A stretch of 64,000 bases of DNA from Mycolicibacterium sp. CR10. Lineage in GTDB: Bacteria; Actinomycetota; Actinomycetes; Mycobacteriales; Mycobacteriaceae. The translations under genes and the position numbers were made by a program. The stretch spans positions 124,001 to 188,000 of the forward strand of contig NZ_STGE01000024.1 of NCBI RefSeq assembly GCF_005222675.1, given 5' to 3'. Every line of letters starts with the position of its first letter. Within the stretch, counting starts at the first letter, position 1. This document shows positions 39,003-48,128 of this stretch, piece after piece. The notes below the pieces were generated by a model. The model saw nothing but the letters and a program-made list of their open reading frames with translations. It did no database searches and was not told where the DNA came from.

Positions 39003-40034
39003 ATGGGTGCTGAAGGCGGCCTCAAGGTAGACGCGGCCGTGGTCAGTCCACTCGCCGATGTGCCCGATGGTGCTCGGACGCTGGAACGTCGCGGCTACGA
39101 CGGCTGCTGGACGGCCGAGATCAATCACGACCCGTTCCTCCCGCTGACACTGGCTGCCGAACACACCACAAGCATCGAACTGGGAACGAGTATCGCGGTG
39201 GCGTTCGCCCGCAACCCGATGACGGTGGCCCAGATCGGTTGGGATCTGCAGGACTACTCGCAGGGGCGGTTCCTGCTGGGACTCGGCTCGCAGATCAAAC
39301 CGCACATCGAGAAGCGGTTCAGCATGCCCTGGGGCAAGCCGGTGGCGAGGATGCGTGAGTTCGTCCTGGCGCTGCGGGAGATCTGGGACTGCTGGCGCGA
39401 GGAGACACCTCTGCAGTTCGACGGCGAGTTCTATACCCACACGTTGATGACGCCGATGTTCGTGCCCCCCGCGCACCCGTACGGTGACCCCAAGGTCTTC
39501 GTGGCCGCTGTCGGAGACCGGATGACCGAGATGTGCGGGGAGGTCGCCGACGGCCTGCTGGCACATGCGTTCTCGACCGAGAGGTACTTCCGGGAGGTGA
39601 CTGTCCCGACGTTGTCGCAGGGGCTGGAACGCGCCGGACGCGACCGCAGCGAGATCGAGGTGGCGAGTCCCCTGTTCGTCGTGACGGGTCGCGACGAGGA
39701 CGAGCTCAGGGCCGCCGCGGTGGCAACGCGCAAACAGATCGCCTTCTACGCCTCCACGCCCGCCTACCGCAACGTTCTGGAGTTGCACGGCTGGGGCGAG
39801 CTGCAGACCGAGCTACACCGGCTGTCGCGGGCGGGGGACTGGGAGGCGATGGGGCTGCTGATCGACGACACGATCCTCGAGACTTTCGCCGTCGTCGCAC
39901 CGGTCGAGGAAGTGGTCCAGAAGATCCGCCGCCGCTGCGCGGGCGTGATCGACCGTGTGCTGGTGGGCTTTCCGCACACCGTCGGCGAGGAAGCAATGGT
40001 GAAACTGGTGTCTGATCTGCGCGGCGGCGCATGA
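39003..40034 (+). CDS. LLM-class (F420-dependent type) oxidoreductase
   Basis: 343 residues from ATG 39003. No Shine-Dalgarno sequence is visible and the operator ends 11 bp upstream, so a leaderless or very short mRNA start is likely. TIM-barrel LLM signature: LERRGYDGCWTAEINHDPF, LGTSIAVAFARNPM, YSQGRFLLGLGSQIKPH, FVAAVGDRMTEMCGEVADG. Resembles mycobacterial F420-dependent dehydrogenases. Co-transcribed with the P450 that starts 10 bp downstream. Probably a hydroxyl/keto oxidoreductase of the island. Confidence 0.88.
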   Translation: MGAEGGLKVDAAVVSPLADVPDGARTLERRGYDGCWTAEINHDPFLPLTLAAEHTTSIELGTSIAVAFARNPMTVAQIGWDLQDYSQGRFLLGLGSQIKPHIEKRFSMPWGKPVARMREFVLALREIWDCWREETPLQFDGEFYTHTLMTPMFVPPAHPYGDPKVFVAAVGDRMTEMCGEVADGLLAHAFSTERYFREVTVPTLSQGLERAGRDRSEIEVASPLFVVTGRDEDELRAAAVATRKQIAFYASTPAYRNVLELHGWGELQTELHRLSRAGDWEAMGLLIDDTILETFAVVAPVEEVVQKIRRRCAGVIDRVLVGFPHTVGEEAMVKLVSDLRGGA

Positions 40035-40044
40035 AGGAGATGTG

Positions 40045-41280
40045 ATGAGCGTGCGAGTTGCCGACGAGGCCGCGAAGGTCTTCGCCGATCCCACGGCCTA
40101 CGCCGACGAGGAACGACTGCATGCGGCGATGCGCCATCTGCGGGCCACCGCGCCGGTCTGCTGGGTCGACGTGCCTGACTACCGGCCGTTCTGGGCGATC
40201 ACCAAGCACGCCGACATCATGGCGATCGAACGCGACAACACCGTGTTCACCAACTCACCCCGGCCGGTGCTGACCACGGCCGAAGGAGACGCGCAGGCTG
40301 CGGCGATGGGCGTCAGCACGCTGATCCACATGGATGGCCCGCAGCACCGCAAGGTCAGGGCGATCGGTGCTGACTGGTTCCGGCCGAAAGCAATGCGGGC
40401 GTTGAAGGTTCGCGTCGACGAACTTGCGAGGTCGTTCGTCGACCAGATGGCCGACAGGGGCGGGCAGTGCGATTTCGTCCAGGAGGTGGCGGTCAACTTC
40501 CCGCTCTACGTCATCATGTCGCTGCTGGGCATTCCGGAAGCCGATTTCCCCCGGATGCTGACCTACACCCAGGAGTTGTTCGGCAACGACGACACCGAGT
40601 TGCAGCGCGGCGCCACGATGGAGGAGCGGGGGATGGCGCTGTTCGAGATGTTCACGTACTTCAACGACATCACGGCGTCACGGCGCGCCGAGCCGACCGA
40701 GGACCTCGCGTCGGCGATCGCCAACGCGCGCATCGACGGTGAGCCGCTCTCCGACATCGACACGGTGTCCTACTACCTCATCATTGCCACGGCCGGCCAT
40801 GACACCACGAGCGCGACGATCTCGGGCGGACTTCAGGCACTGGCGGAGAACCAGGGTCAGCTGAGACGGCTTCAGCAGAATCCCGAGCTGCTGCCGCTGG
40901 CGGTCGACGAGATGATCCGCTGGGTCACCCCGGTCAAGGAGTTCATGCGAACAGCCCAGCAGGACACCGTCGTTCGCGGCGTGCCCATCGCCGCGGGGGA
41001 GTCGGTGCTGTTGTCCTACCCGTCGGGCAACCGGGACGAGGACGTGTTCGCCGACCCGTTCGCGTTCGACGTCGGGCGCGACCCGAACAAACATGTGGCG
41101 TTCGGCTACGGCGTGCACTTCTGCCTCGGGGCGGCGCTGGCTCGGATGGAGATCAACAGCTTCTTCTCGGAGTTGCTGCCCCGCCTGAACAGCGTCGAAC
41201 TGGCGGGACCGCCGGCACATACCGCGACCATCTTCGTCGGCGGGCTCAAACACCTGCCGATCCGCTACACGCTGACCTGA
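40045..41280 (+). CDS. cytochrome P450
   Basis: 411 residues; ATG 40045 with AAGGAG 5 bases upstream (a GTG at 40042 is too close). I-helix ATAGHDTTSAT, K-helix ExxR in DEMIRWVTP, and heme loop FGYGVHFCLGAALAR with the cysteine ligand; all canonical. Soluble bacterial P450 of the kind used for steroid/terpenoid hydroxylation in mycobacteria; the subfamily is not assigned. Second gene after the LLM oxidoreductase in the operator-7 operon and the last catabolic gene of the island. Confidence 0.94.
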   Translation: MSVRVADEAAKVFADPTAYADEERLHAAMRHLRATAPVCWVDVPDYRPFWAITKHADIMAIERDNTVFTNSPRPVLTTAEGDAQAAAMGVSTLIHMDGPQHRKVRAIGADWFRPKAMRALKVRVDELARSFVDQMADRGGQCDFVQEVAVNFPLYVIMSLLGIPEADFPRMLTYTQELFGNDDTELQRGATMEERGMALFEMFTYFNDITASRRAEPTEDLASAIANARIDGEPLSDIDTVSYYLIIATAGHDTTSATISGGLQALAENQGQLRRLQQNPELLPLAVDEMIRWVTPVKEFMRTAQQDTVVRGVPIAAGESVLLSYPSGNRDEDVFADPFAFDVGRDPNKHVAFGYGVHFCLGAALARMEINSFFSELLPRLNSVELAGPPAHTATIFVGGLKHLPIRYTLT

Positions 41281-41311
41281 GTTCGCGGCACGACCGGTCT
41301 AGCGCGGTTGC

Positions 41312-41515
41312 TCAGCAGCAGCGGGCGCCGGGATCGGAGTCGGCGGCTGCGTGGCGGCGCCGCCAGTATTCGCGTTCGGACAGCACTTCCTCACCGGCAT
41401 GCGTCCGTGCCCGGTGCTCGAGATAGCGCTGATAGTGGTTGTCGCCCATCAACGATTTCCAGTACCAGCCGAACTGACGGGCGATGCTTCCTGCGCTCGC
41501 GGTAACGCGTCCCAT
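41312..41515 (-). CDS. YbdD/YjiX-family small protein, CstA partner
   Basis: 67 residues, ATG 41515. Matches the small YbdD-type proteins that accompany CstA: GWYWKSLMGDNHYQRYLEHR and EREYWRRRHAAADSDPGARCC (the conserved His-Tyr core and C-terminal cysteines). Its start lies 67 bp inside the 3' end of cstA in another frame, so the two are translationally linked. The role is accessory to the carbon-starvation transporter; the mechanism is unknown. Confidence 0.85.
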   Translation of the reverse strand: MGRVTASAGSIARQFGWYWKSLMGDNHYQRYLEHRARTHAGEEVLSEREYWRRRHAAADSDPGARCC

Positions 41516-43755
41516 TGCTTCTGTACCTCCTTCTCGGCGGCGGTGGCGAGCATCCCCGACGGCGCGAAGATCCGCGACGGCACCGGATCATCCTCGGATG
41601 TCGGCTGGCTCTGCCCGCGAATCACCCTGAGCGCCATGATGACTCCGGCCGCGAACACGATGACCACCAGAATCGCGAAGATGATCGACAGGGTGCCCTG
41701 GATGAAGGTGTTGCGTATCACCGCGTCGAGCTGGCCCACATCTTTTGCCGCGCCGAAGCTGGTTTCGCCGGCGTCCTTGGCGTTGCGGTACTGGAAGTGC
41801 TGGGTCCAGTAGCCGACCTTGGGATCGCCGGAGAAAATCTTCTGCCATGACGCCGTCATCGTCACAATGAGGTCCCACATCAGTGGTACACCGGGAATCC
41901 ACGCCCATTTGAGCAGGCCCCGTTTGATGATCACGACCGTCACGAGCGTCAACGCGATAGCGGCGAGCAACTGATTGGCGATGCCGAACAGCGGAAACAG
42001 GGTATTGATGCCGCCGAGCGGGTCCGTGACGCCCATCAACAGGATGCTGCCCCACGCGGCCACCACGATGATGCTGCAGATCCAAGCGCCCAGCCGCCAG
42101 CTCGGGTTGCGCAGCTTCTTCATCGGCCCACCGAGATTGCTCAAACCGTCAGAGAGCATGAAGCGGGCGACCCGAGTGCCGGCATCGACGGTGGTGAGGA
42201 TGAACAGCGCCTCGAACATGATCGCGAAGTGGTACCAGAACGCCTTGAGGCTCTCCCCGCCGAACACCTGGTGCAGTACCTCGGACATGCCGAAGGCCAG
42301 GGTCGGCGCGCCACCGGTGCGGGACACGATCGATTCCTCGCCGACGCCTGTCGCCGCGTCGGTGATCTCCTGCGCGGTGATCGGGGCGCCCGACAGTCCG
42401 AGCCCGTTGACGTACTCGGCCGCGCTCTGGGCGGTGGTTCCTGTGGACGCGGACGGGGCATTCATCACGAAGTACAGATGCTGATTGAGGATCGCGGCGG
42501 TGATGAGGGCCATGATCGCGACGAACGACTCTGTCAGCATTCCGCCGTAGCCGATGAGCCGCATCTGGCTCTCCTTCTCGAGCAGCTTCGGCGTGGTCCC
42601 CGAGGAGATCAGCGAGTGGAAGCCAGAGAGTGCACCGCATGCAATCGTGATGAACAGGAACGGGAAGAGCGAGCCGGCAAATACCGGGCCGGTTCCGCTG
42701 GCGGCGAACGACGAGATCGCGGGCGCTTCCATGACGGGACGGGCAAGCACGATTCCGACGGCGAGCAACGCGATCGTGCCGACCTTCATGAATGTCGACA
42801 GATAGTCGCGGGGTGCGAGTAGCAGCCAGACCGGCAGCACGGATGCCGCCAGGCCGTAGATGATGATGCACCACGACAAGGCAACCTTTGACAGCGTGAA
42901 CCACTCAGTGCCCCAACCGGTTCCGGCAACCCAGCCGCCCGCGACCACGGCGAGCAGCAGCAGCAGCACGCCGATCAGCGATACCTCGGACACCCGCCCT
43001 GGCCGCAGAAAGCGCAGATAGAGCCCCATGAAGAGCGCGATGGGAATGGTCATCGCGATCGAAAAGACCCCCCACGGACTCTCCGCGAGGGCGTTGACAA
43101 CGACCAGCGCCAGCACCGCCAGCAGGATCACCATGATGACCAACACACCGACGATCGCTGCGACTCCGCCGACGACGCCGAGTTCGTCGCGGGCCATCTG
43201 GCCCAGGGAGCGGCCGCGCCTGCGCACCGAGATCGACAACACCAGGTAGTCCTGGACGCAGCCGGCGACCACGGCGCCGACGATGATCCAGATGGTGCCC
43301 GGCAGGTAGCCCATCTGCATGGCCAGCACCGGACCGACCAGGGGTCCCGCGCCCGCGATCGCGGCGAAGTGGTGACCGAACAACACCCGGCGGTCGGTCG
43401 GCATGTAGTCGGTGCCGTTCTCGAACACCTCTGCGGGTGTCGCGACATCGTCCCGCGGTTTGACGATCTTCATCTCGATCAGTCGCGCGTAGAACCTGAA
43501 GCCGATGACGTAGGTGCAGATGGCCGCGATCACGAACCAGACCGCGTTGACCGTCTCGCCGCGGAAGAAGGCGATGATGGCCCAAGCCACTGCCCCGGCC
43601 AGGGCGATGACCGCGAAGATGATCCGATGTTTGGCCTTGATGGGTGATCGGTCTATAACCGCCACCGGTGGCAGGTCTTTGTTGGTACGGATGTAGGTGA
43701 TGTCGCCGTCGCGGTCCTCGATACGGTCCGCTGGTGTGGCGGTGGGTGTGGCCAC
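41449..43755 (-). CDS. cstA: carbon starvation protein CstA (pyruvate/peptide transporter)
   Basis: 768 residues from GTG 43755 with GGGAGAG upstream. A polytopic membrane protein with many hydrophobic helices starting with IIFAVIALAGAVAWAII. CstA landmarks: GHHFAAIAGAGPLVGPVLA, a highly conserved block near residue 125; SGFHSLISSGTTPKLL; and a late domain with FEALFILTTVDAGTR. CstA/BtsT proteins take up pyruvate (and were linked to peptides) at the plasma membrane during carbon limitation. The C-terminus is extended and hydrophilic. Followed by its YbdD partner; ligB lies upstream on the same strand, as for Rv3062-Rv3063. Confidence 0.96.
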   Translation of the reverse strand: MATPTATPADRIEDRDGDITYIRTNKDLPPVAVIDRSPIKAKHRIIFAVIALAGAVAWAIIAFFRGETVNAVWFVIAAICTYVIGFRFYARLIEMKIVKPRDDVATPAEVFENGTDYMPTDRRVLFGHHFAAIAGAGPLVGPVLAMQMGYLPGTIWIIVGAVVAGCVQDYLVLSISVRRRGRSLGQMARDELGVVGGVAAIVGVLVIMVILLAVLALVVVNALAESPWGVFSIAMTIPIALFMGLYLRFLRPGRVSEVSLIGVLLLLLAVVAGGWVAGTGWGTEWFTLSKVALSWCIIIYGLAASVLPVWLLLAPRDYLSTFMKVGTIALLAVGIVLARPVMEAPAISSFAASGTGPVFAGSLFPFLFITIACGALSGFHSLISSGTTPKLLEKESQMRLIGYGGMLTESFVAIMALITAAILNQHLYFVMNAPSASTGTTAQSAAEYVNGLGLSGAPITAQEITDAATGVGEESIVSRTGGAPTLAFGMSEVLHQVFGGESLKAFWYHFAIMFEALFILTTVDAGTRVARFMLSDGLSNLGGPMKKLRNPSWRLGAWICSIIVVAAWGSILLMGVTDPLGGINTLFPLFGIANQLLAAIALTLVTVVIIKRGLLKWAWIPGVPLMWDLIVTMTASWQKIFSGDPKVGYWTQHFQYRNAKDAGETSFGAAKDVGQLDAVIRNTFIQGTLSIIFAILVVIVFAAGVIMALRVIRGQSQPTSEDDPVPSRIFAPSGMLATAAEKEVQKQWDALPRAQEASPVSSAGTGNR

Positions 43756-43863
43756 GGTCTCTCCCTTGTCGGCTCGACTGTGTTTCTGCCCTGGATCAGC
43801 TGCCCTCGTTGATCCTTGCACCGGACTCACCGACGATGTGGCGAAACCCCCGGTTTCTCCAAA

Positions 43864-45405
43864 TCAATTGCCGCGCTCATGAAGTTCGCGCACGGTATTG
43901 ACAGAATCCGCTTCGGCGGCCGCCTTGTCGTCGCGGTAGCGCAGCACCCGTGCGAACCGCAGCGCCATGCCGCCGGGGTAGCGCGACGACGTCTGCACAC
44001 CGTCGAACGCGATCTCCACGACCTGCTCGGGACGCACCTGAACGACGTAGCCGTCGGTGGGGCCGGCCGCCAAATCCAGGAAGCGTTCGGTCTGCCAGGC
44101 CAGCATGGCATCGGTCATGCCCTTGAACGTCTTGCCCAACATGACGAATCCGCCGGTCGCGGGATCGCGTGCGCCCAGATGGATATTCGAGAGCTTGCCG
44201 GTGCGGCGACCGGATCCCCATTCGACGGCCAGCACCACCAGGTCGAGGGTGTGGACCGGCTTGACCTTCAGCCACCCCGCGCCGCGGCGGCCGGCCTCGT
44301 ACGGAGCCGTCGGTGACTTCGCCATCACTCCTTCGTGCCCCGCGGTCAACGTCGCATCCAGAAAGCTTTGTGCGGCAATGGGATCGGAGGTGAGCAGTCG
44401 ATCGACCCGCTGATGGTCCGGCACGATCGCGTCGAGTGTGGCGAGGCGCTCGTCGTTGGGGCGATCGAGCAGGTCCACACCGTCGGCGTGCAGCACATCG
44501 AAGAAGAACACCGACAGTCGCTGGGCTTCCGGGTCGGTGGCGTTGCCTCCGCGCCTGCCGAATCTCGAGGCGGTCACCTGGAAGCGGTGGGGGCGTCCGT
44601 CGGGTCTGAGCGCGATCGCCTCCGCATCGGCGATCAGGTCGGTGACCGGCAGGGCCAACGCGGCGTCGACAACCTCGGGAAGCCGCTCGGTGACGTCGTC
44701 GAGACTGCGGGTGAAGATCGCGACGGCATCGCCTGCGCGGTGCACCTGTACGCGCGCGCCATCGAGTTTGGCCTCGAACACCGCGGAGCCGCCGAGGCGG
44801 TCAAGGGCGTCGGCGACGCCGGACGCGGTCTGTGCGAGCATCGGGCCGACGGGCCTGCCCACCTGAAGTGTGAAGGCTTCCAGAGCGGAAGCGCCGCCGG
44901 CCATCGCGGCGGCCGCGACCGCCGGGAGTTCCCCTCCGAGCATCGCCGCCCGGCGCACCACCGCCGCGGGGATGTCGGCGGCACGGCCGACGGCATCGGC
45001 CATCACGCCGATCAGCGCACCCTGCCGTAACTCGCCGGCGAGCAGCCGCCGCAGAAACGTCTGCTCGATCTCGGTGGCCGCGGCGAAGAGACCCGCAAGT
45101 AGTTCGGTGCGGCGGGCCTGGGATCCCTTTCCGGAGGTGCTTCCGATCTCGCTGAACGCGGCGTCGACGCCGCGCACCGTGAGGGTGGGTTCGGCGGCCG
45201 GCTCGGGCAGTGACCGCAGCGATGCCCACCCCACGCCGATCTGGCGTTGCGTCAGCTCCCCGGAGAGCCAGGACACCACCACGGCGACCAGGCCGGCGTC
45301 GGCCCCGGCCACGCGCAGCAGTTCAGCGATGCGCGCGGTCTTGGCCAGCCGGGCCGAGGACGCGCCGACCTCCGCGGAGGCACGGGCGACGTCTACGAGC
45401 AGCAC
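43864..45405 (-). CDS. ligB: ATP-dependent DNA ligase LigB
   Basis: 513 residues from GTG 45405, close to the ~507 of M. tuberculosis LigB (Rv3062). Order: an N-terminal DNA-binding domain (about 1-185), then the adenylation domain with K213 in [12 protein letters not shown] (motif I), [27 protein letters not shown] and HEGVMAKS (motif IV). An OB domain with WLKVKP (motif V) follows and ends in [15 protein letters not shown]. Joins DNA nicks using ATP; one of several non-essential ATP ligases in mycobacteria. Position next to cstA supports the symbol. Confidence 0.95.
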   Translation of the reverse strand: MLLVDVARASAEVGASSARLAKTARIAELLRVAGADAGLVAVVVSWLSGELTQRQIGVGWASLRSLPEPAAEPTLTVRGVDAAFSEIGSTSGKGSQARRTELLAGLFAAATEIEQTFLRRLLAGELRQGALIGVMADAVGRAADIPAAVVRRAAMLGGELPAVAAAAMAGGASALEAFTLQVGRPVGPMLAQTASGVADALDRLGGSAVFEAKLDGARVQVHRAGDAVAIFTRSLDDVTERLPEVVDAALALPVTDLIADAEAIALRPDGRPHRFQVTASRFGRRGGNATDPEAQRLSVFFFDVLHADGVDLLDRPNDERLATLDAIVPDHQRVDRLLTSDPIAAQSFLDATLTAGHEGVMAKSPTAPYEAGRRGAGWLKVKPVHTLDLVVLAVEWGSGRRTGKLSNIHLGARDPATGGFVMLGKTFKGMTDAMLAWQTERFLDLAAGPTDGYVVQVRPEQVVEIAFDGVQTSSRYPGGMALRFARVLRYRDDKAAAEADSVNTVRELHERGN

Positions 45406-45448
45406 CCCACCACCCTGACACGAGTCACCGACAACACCGCCACCCCAG

Positions 45449-45513
45449 CCGCCGAACTGGCATTCCGGCAGAGAAAGTTCGAGAGGGCACCTGCTGGAAT
45501 GCCATTTCGGCGG
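45449..45513. terminator. conserved hairpin repeat, family A copy 3
   Basis: CCGCCGAACTGGCATTCC... (45449-45471) pairs with ...GGAATGCCATTTCGGCGG (45491-45513), 2 mismatches over 23 bp, loop 19 nt (AGAAAGTTCGAGAGG...). It begins 5 bp past the stop of the molybdopterin membrane protein (minus strand) and ends well before ligB. Unlike the other copies it is not between convergent genes. Confidence 0.72.
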
Positions 45514-45518
45514 GGGGC

Positions 45519-47045
45519 TCAGCGGACGGCGAAGGTCACCGAGTGCCAGCCCGTGGCGCCGTCGGGAATGACGTCTGCCCGCTCGGAGGTCTGGGTGTAA
45601 CCGGTGTTGTCGGTGGCGCGCACCGTGATCGTGTGCAGCCCCTGCCCCTGGGCGTCCCAGTCAAAGCTCCACAGCCGCCAGGTATCGCCGGAATAACTGT
45701 CGCCCAACGTGGCTCGCTGCCATTCACCGTCGTCGATCTGGACTTCGACGTCGCGCACCCCTCGGTCCTGCGCCCACGCGACACCCCCGAATGTGACCGG
45801 GCCGGCCGGCACGTCTGCGCCACTACGCGGCACGTCGATGCGGGACTCGGTCTTGATCGGCCCACGAGGCGACCACCCGAGCCGTGTCCAGTACGCCTGC
45901 GCGCGATCGAATCGGGTGAGCTCGAGGTCGACCACCCACTTGGTGGCCGAGACGTAGCCGTACAGACCGGGGACGACCAACCGGGCCGGGTATCCGTGCA
46001 CCACAGGCAGCGGTTCACCGTTCATGCCGATCGCCAGCATCGCGTCCTCGGTGGTGAGCGCCTCGACGGGAGTGCCCGCGGTCCACCCGTCGATCGACTT
46101 CGACAGCACCATGTCGGCATCGTCGTGCACGCCGGCGTCGGCGAGGAGATCCCGAACTCGGTAGCCGATCCACGTCGCATTCGAAATGAGTTCGCCACCA
46201 ACGGGGTTGGACACGCAGGTCAGTGTCACCACCTTCTCCACCACCTCGAACCGTTCGAGGTCCTCGAAGCGGAACGTGACCTCCCGATCCACCATTCCGT
46301 GGATCCGGAGTTGCCAATCGGTGCGGCTGAGCTGCGGCACAGTGAGGGCGGTGTCGATGCGGTAGAAGTCGGTGTTGCTGGTGACAAAAGACGGCAGGGC
46401 AACGTCTTTCGGCTGCACCGACGCGGGTATCGGTGGCGCGGCCAGGTCAGCAGGGGGCAGCGCGAACGCCTGCCGATCACCGGAGACCGAGGACGCCAGC
46501 CGGGAGATGACAGCGCCCGCGACGCCGCTGACCGCACCGGCGGCGAGGAATCCCAGGGTCACCAGGGACAGTCGTCGGCCGCGGTCGGGGGAGCCCGGAT
46601 CGGGTTCGGCGCCGGAGTCGCGGAAACGTCCGGAGACCAGCAGGCGGAGCACGGCGATGCCGCACGCGGCGCCGACGACCGTCGGCACGATGTCGACGAT
46701 CGTCGCTCCGGCGCGCGACAGGACCGCGGCGCACCCGGCGACACCCGCGGCCGCGATCGCGACAGTGCCCACCGGCCTGCGGGCCGACTCGGCGATGCCC
46801 GCGACGGCCGCGATCACGGCGATCACGACGAGGACGAGTACGGACAGCACCAGTTTGTCGGACGTGCCGAACGTCTGGATGGCCCATTCCTTGACGGGTC
46901 CGGGGGTCAGGTCGATCACCGAGGACCCGACGGCGGTGCGGACATCGGCCTCGGGTCCGAACGCGGCAGCAACCAGTTGGGCCACGCCGACCGAGACGGC
47001 GGCGGCTGCGACGCCACCCATCGCCCTGGCGCCCAGCGTGGTCAT
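45519..47045 (-). CDS. membrane-anchored molybdopterin oxidoreductase (sulfite oxidase family)
   Basis: 508 residues, ATG 47045. Four to five N-terminal hydrophobic segments (about 10-30, 65-85, 93-110, 118-136, 163-182) anchor it. The C-terminal ~310 residues form a sulfite-oxidase-type Moco domain, with Cys277 in [13 protein letters not shown] as molybdenum ligand and [13 protein letters not shown] Mo-co dimerisation domain follows ([21 protein letters not shown] in its Ig-like fold). No heme domain. It probably faces outward and reduces or oxidises a small sulfur or nitrogen compound; the substrate is unknown. Divergent from the SDR at 47156. Confidence 0.9.
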   Translation of the reverse strand: MTTLGARAMGGVAAAAVSVGVAQLVAAAFGPEADVRTAVGSSVIDLTPGPVKEWAIQTFGTSDKLVLSVLVLVVIAVIAAVAGIAESARRPVGTVAIAAAGVAGCAAVLSRAGATIVDIVPTVVGAACGIAVLRLLVSGRFRDSGAEPDPGSPDRGRRLSLVTLGFLAAGAVSGVAGAVISRLASSVSGDRQAFALPPADLAAPPIPASVQPKDVALPSFVTSNTDFYRIDTALTVPQLSRTDWQLRIHGMVDREVTFRFEDLERFEVVEKVVTLTCVSNPVGGELISNATWIGYRVRDLLADAGVHDDADMVLSKSIDGWTAGTPVEALTTEDAMLAIGMNGEPLPVVHGYPARLVVPGLYGYVSATKWVVDLELTRFDRAQAYWTRLGWSPRGPIKTESRIDVPRSGADVPAGPVTFGGVAWAQDRGVRDVEVQIDDGEWQRATLGDSYSGDTWRLWSFDWDAQGQGLHTITVRATDNTGYTQTSERADVIPDGATGWHSVTFAVR

Positions 47046-47155
47046 GGCCCCAAGCTACCGCCGGGGAGAACCCGAAAGCCTTACCGAAATATGTCATCCG
47101 CTAGGTTGCTTTACAGTTCGACCTCTAATTGGAACGTGTGTGGAAAGGGAGCTAC

Positions 47156-47923
47156 ATGGAGATCGAGGGCAAGAAGGCCGTCGTCGTCGGTGGTGCGTCG
47201 GGTTTCGGACGCGCTACCGCTGAGCTGCTGGCCAAGCGCGGCGCCAGCGTGGCGATCCTCGACCGGCCGCAGTCGAACGGCAAGGAGGTGGCCGACGCGA
47301 TCGGCGGCTCCTTCTACGAGGTCGACGTGACGGATTTCGACGGCACCGAGCAGGTGCTCGCCAAGACCGTCGAGGACCTCGGCGGGCTGCACATCATCGT
47401 GACCACGGCGGGTGGTGGCATCGGAGAGCGCACCATCAAGAAGGACGGCCCCCACAGCCTGGAGTCGTTCCGCAAGTCCGTCGATCTCAACCTCATCGGC
47501 ACGTTCAACATCAGCCGGTTGGCGGCGTTTCACATGAGCAAGCAGGAGCCCGTGGACGACGATGCCGAGGAGCGCGGCGTCATCATCAACACGGCGTCGA
47601 TCGCGGCATTCGAGGGCCAGATCGGCCAGGTCGCCTACACCGCATCCAAGGCAGGCATCGCGGGCATGTGCCTCACCATGGCCCGTGACCTGGGCAGCCT
47701 GGGCATCCGGGTGCTGGCCATCGCGCCGAGCCTGTTCGCCACCGGCCTCACCCAAGGCATTCCAGACGAGTTCGCCACCGCCCTGACCAAGGACGCGGCG
47801 TTCCCGAAGCGGCTGGGAAAGCCCGAGGAGTACGCCAAGCTGGTTGTCGCGATCGTCGACAACCCGATGCTCAACGGCCAGTGCCTGCGCTTGGACGCCG
47901 GCCAGCGATTCGCCCCCAAGTAG
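47156..47923 (+). CDS. short-chain dehydrogenase (3-hydroxyacyl-CoA dehydrogenase type II-like)
   Basis: 255 residues; ATG 47156 behind GGAAAGGGAG. Classical SDR: NAD motif VVVGGASGFGRA, TTAGGG, catalytic Ser in NTASIAAFEG and YxxxK in AYTASKAG. The overall pattern (GASGFGRATAE at the N-terminus, LFATGLTQGIPDE late) resembles HSD10/type-II 3-hydroxyacyl-CoA dehydrogenases, so oxidation of a 3-hydroxyacyl-CoA or hydroxysteroid is plausible. Its stop is overlapped by a family B hairpin. Confidence 0.9.
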   Translation: MEIEGKKAVVVGGASGFGRATAELLAKRGASVAILDRPQSNGKEVADAIGGSFYEVDVTDFDGTEQVLAKTVEDLGGLHIIVTTAGGGIGERTIKKDGPHSLESFRKSVDLNLIGTFNISRLAAFHMSKQEPVDDDAEERGVIINTASIAAFEGQIGQVAYTASKAGIAGMCLTMARDLGSLGIRVLAIAPSLFATGLTQGIPDEFATALTKDAAFPKRLGKPEEYAKLVVAIVDNPMLNGQCLRLDAGQRFAPK

Positions 47924-47974
47924 CGATTCGGCGTAGTTGGTCGCACTGAGTGCGGCCAACAGCGCCCGAATCGC
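47923..47974. terminator. conserved hairpin repeat, family B copy 3
   Basis: GCGATTCGGCGTAGTTGGTC... (47923-47946) and GTGCGGCCAACAGCGCCC...GAATCGC (47950-47974), long stem with a 3-nt loop TGA and few mismatches. It starts at the last base of the SDR stop codon. Contains the TTCGGCGTAGTTGGTC core shared with copy 2. Confidence 0.75.
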
Positions 47975-48116
47975 CAGTGGGCCGGACTTTGCCGCAATCG
48001 CGCAGGCTCGGGACTTTCCGCACGATGCGTCGAGCGGCCCGCCGAACTGTCCGCAGGCGGCTCGTGCCCTAATCATCGCTTTCGCCCCATTCGCCGCCGA
48101 TTGCGTCACGCGCCGC

Positions 48117-48122
48117 TAAAGT
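48117..48122 (+). promoter_or_regulatory. -10 element suggesting a leaderless mRNA
   Basis: TAAAGT lies 6 bp before the ATG at 48129, which has no Shine-Dalgarno sequence. The spacing would put the transcription start at or next to the ATG, as in many mycobacterial leaderless genes. Confidence 0.5.
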
Positions 48123-48128
48123 TTGCCC

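Noticed and set aside
1..41280. Insertion sequence or prophage boundaries around the island
   Set aside because: No transposase, integrase, tRNA-end duplication or flanking direct repeats were found; the island's origin by transfer cannot be supported from this sequence.
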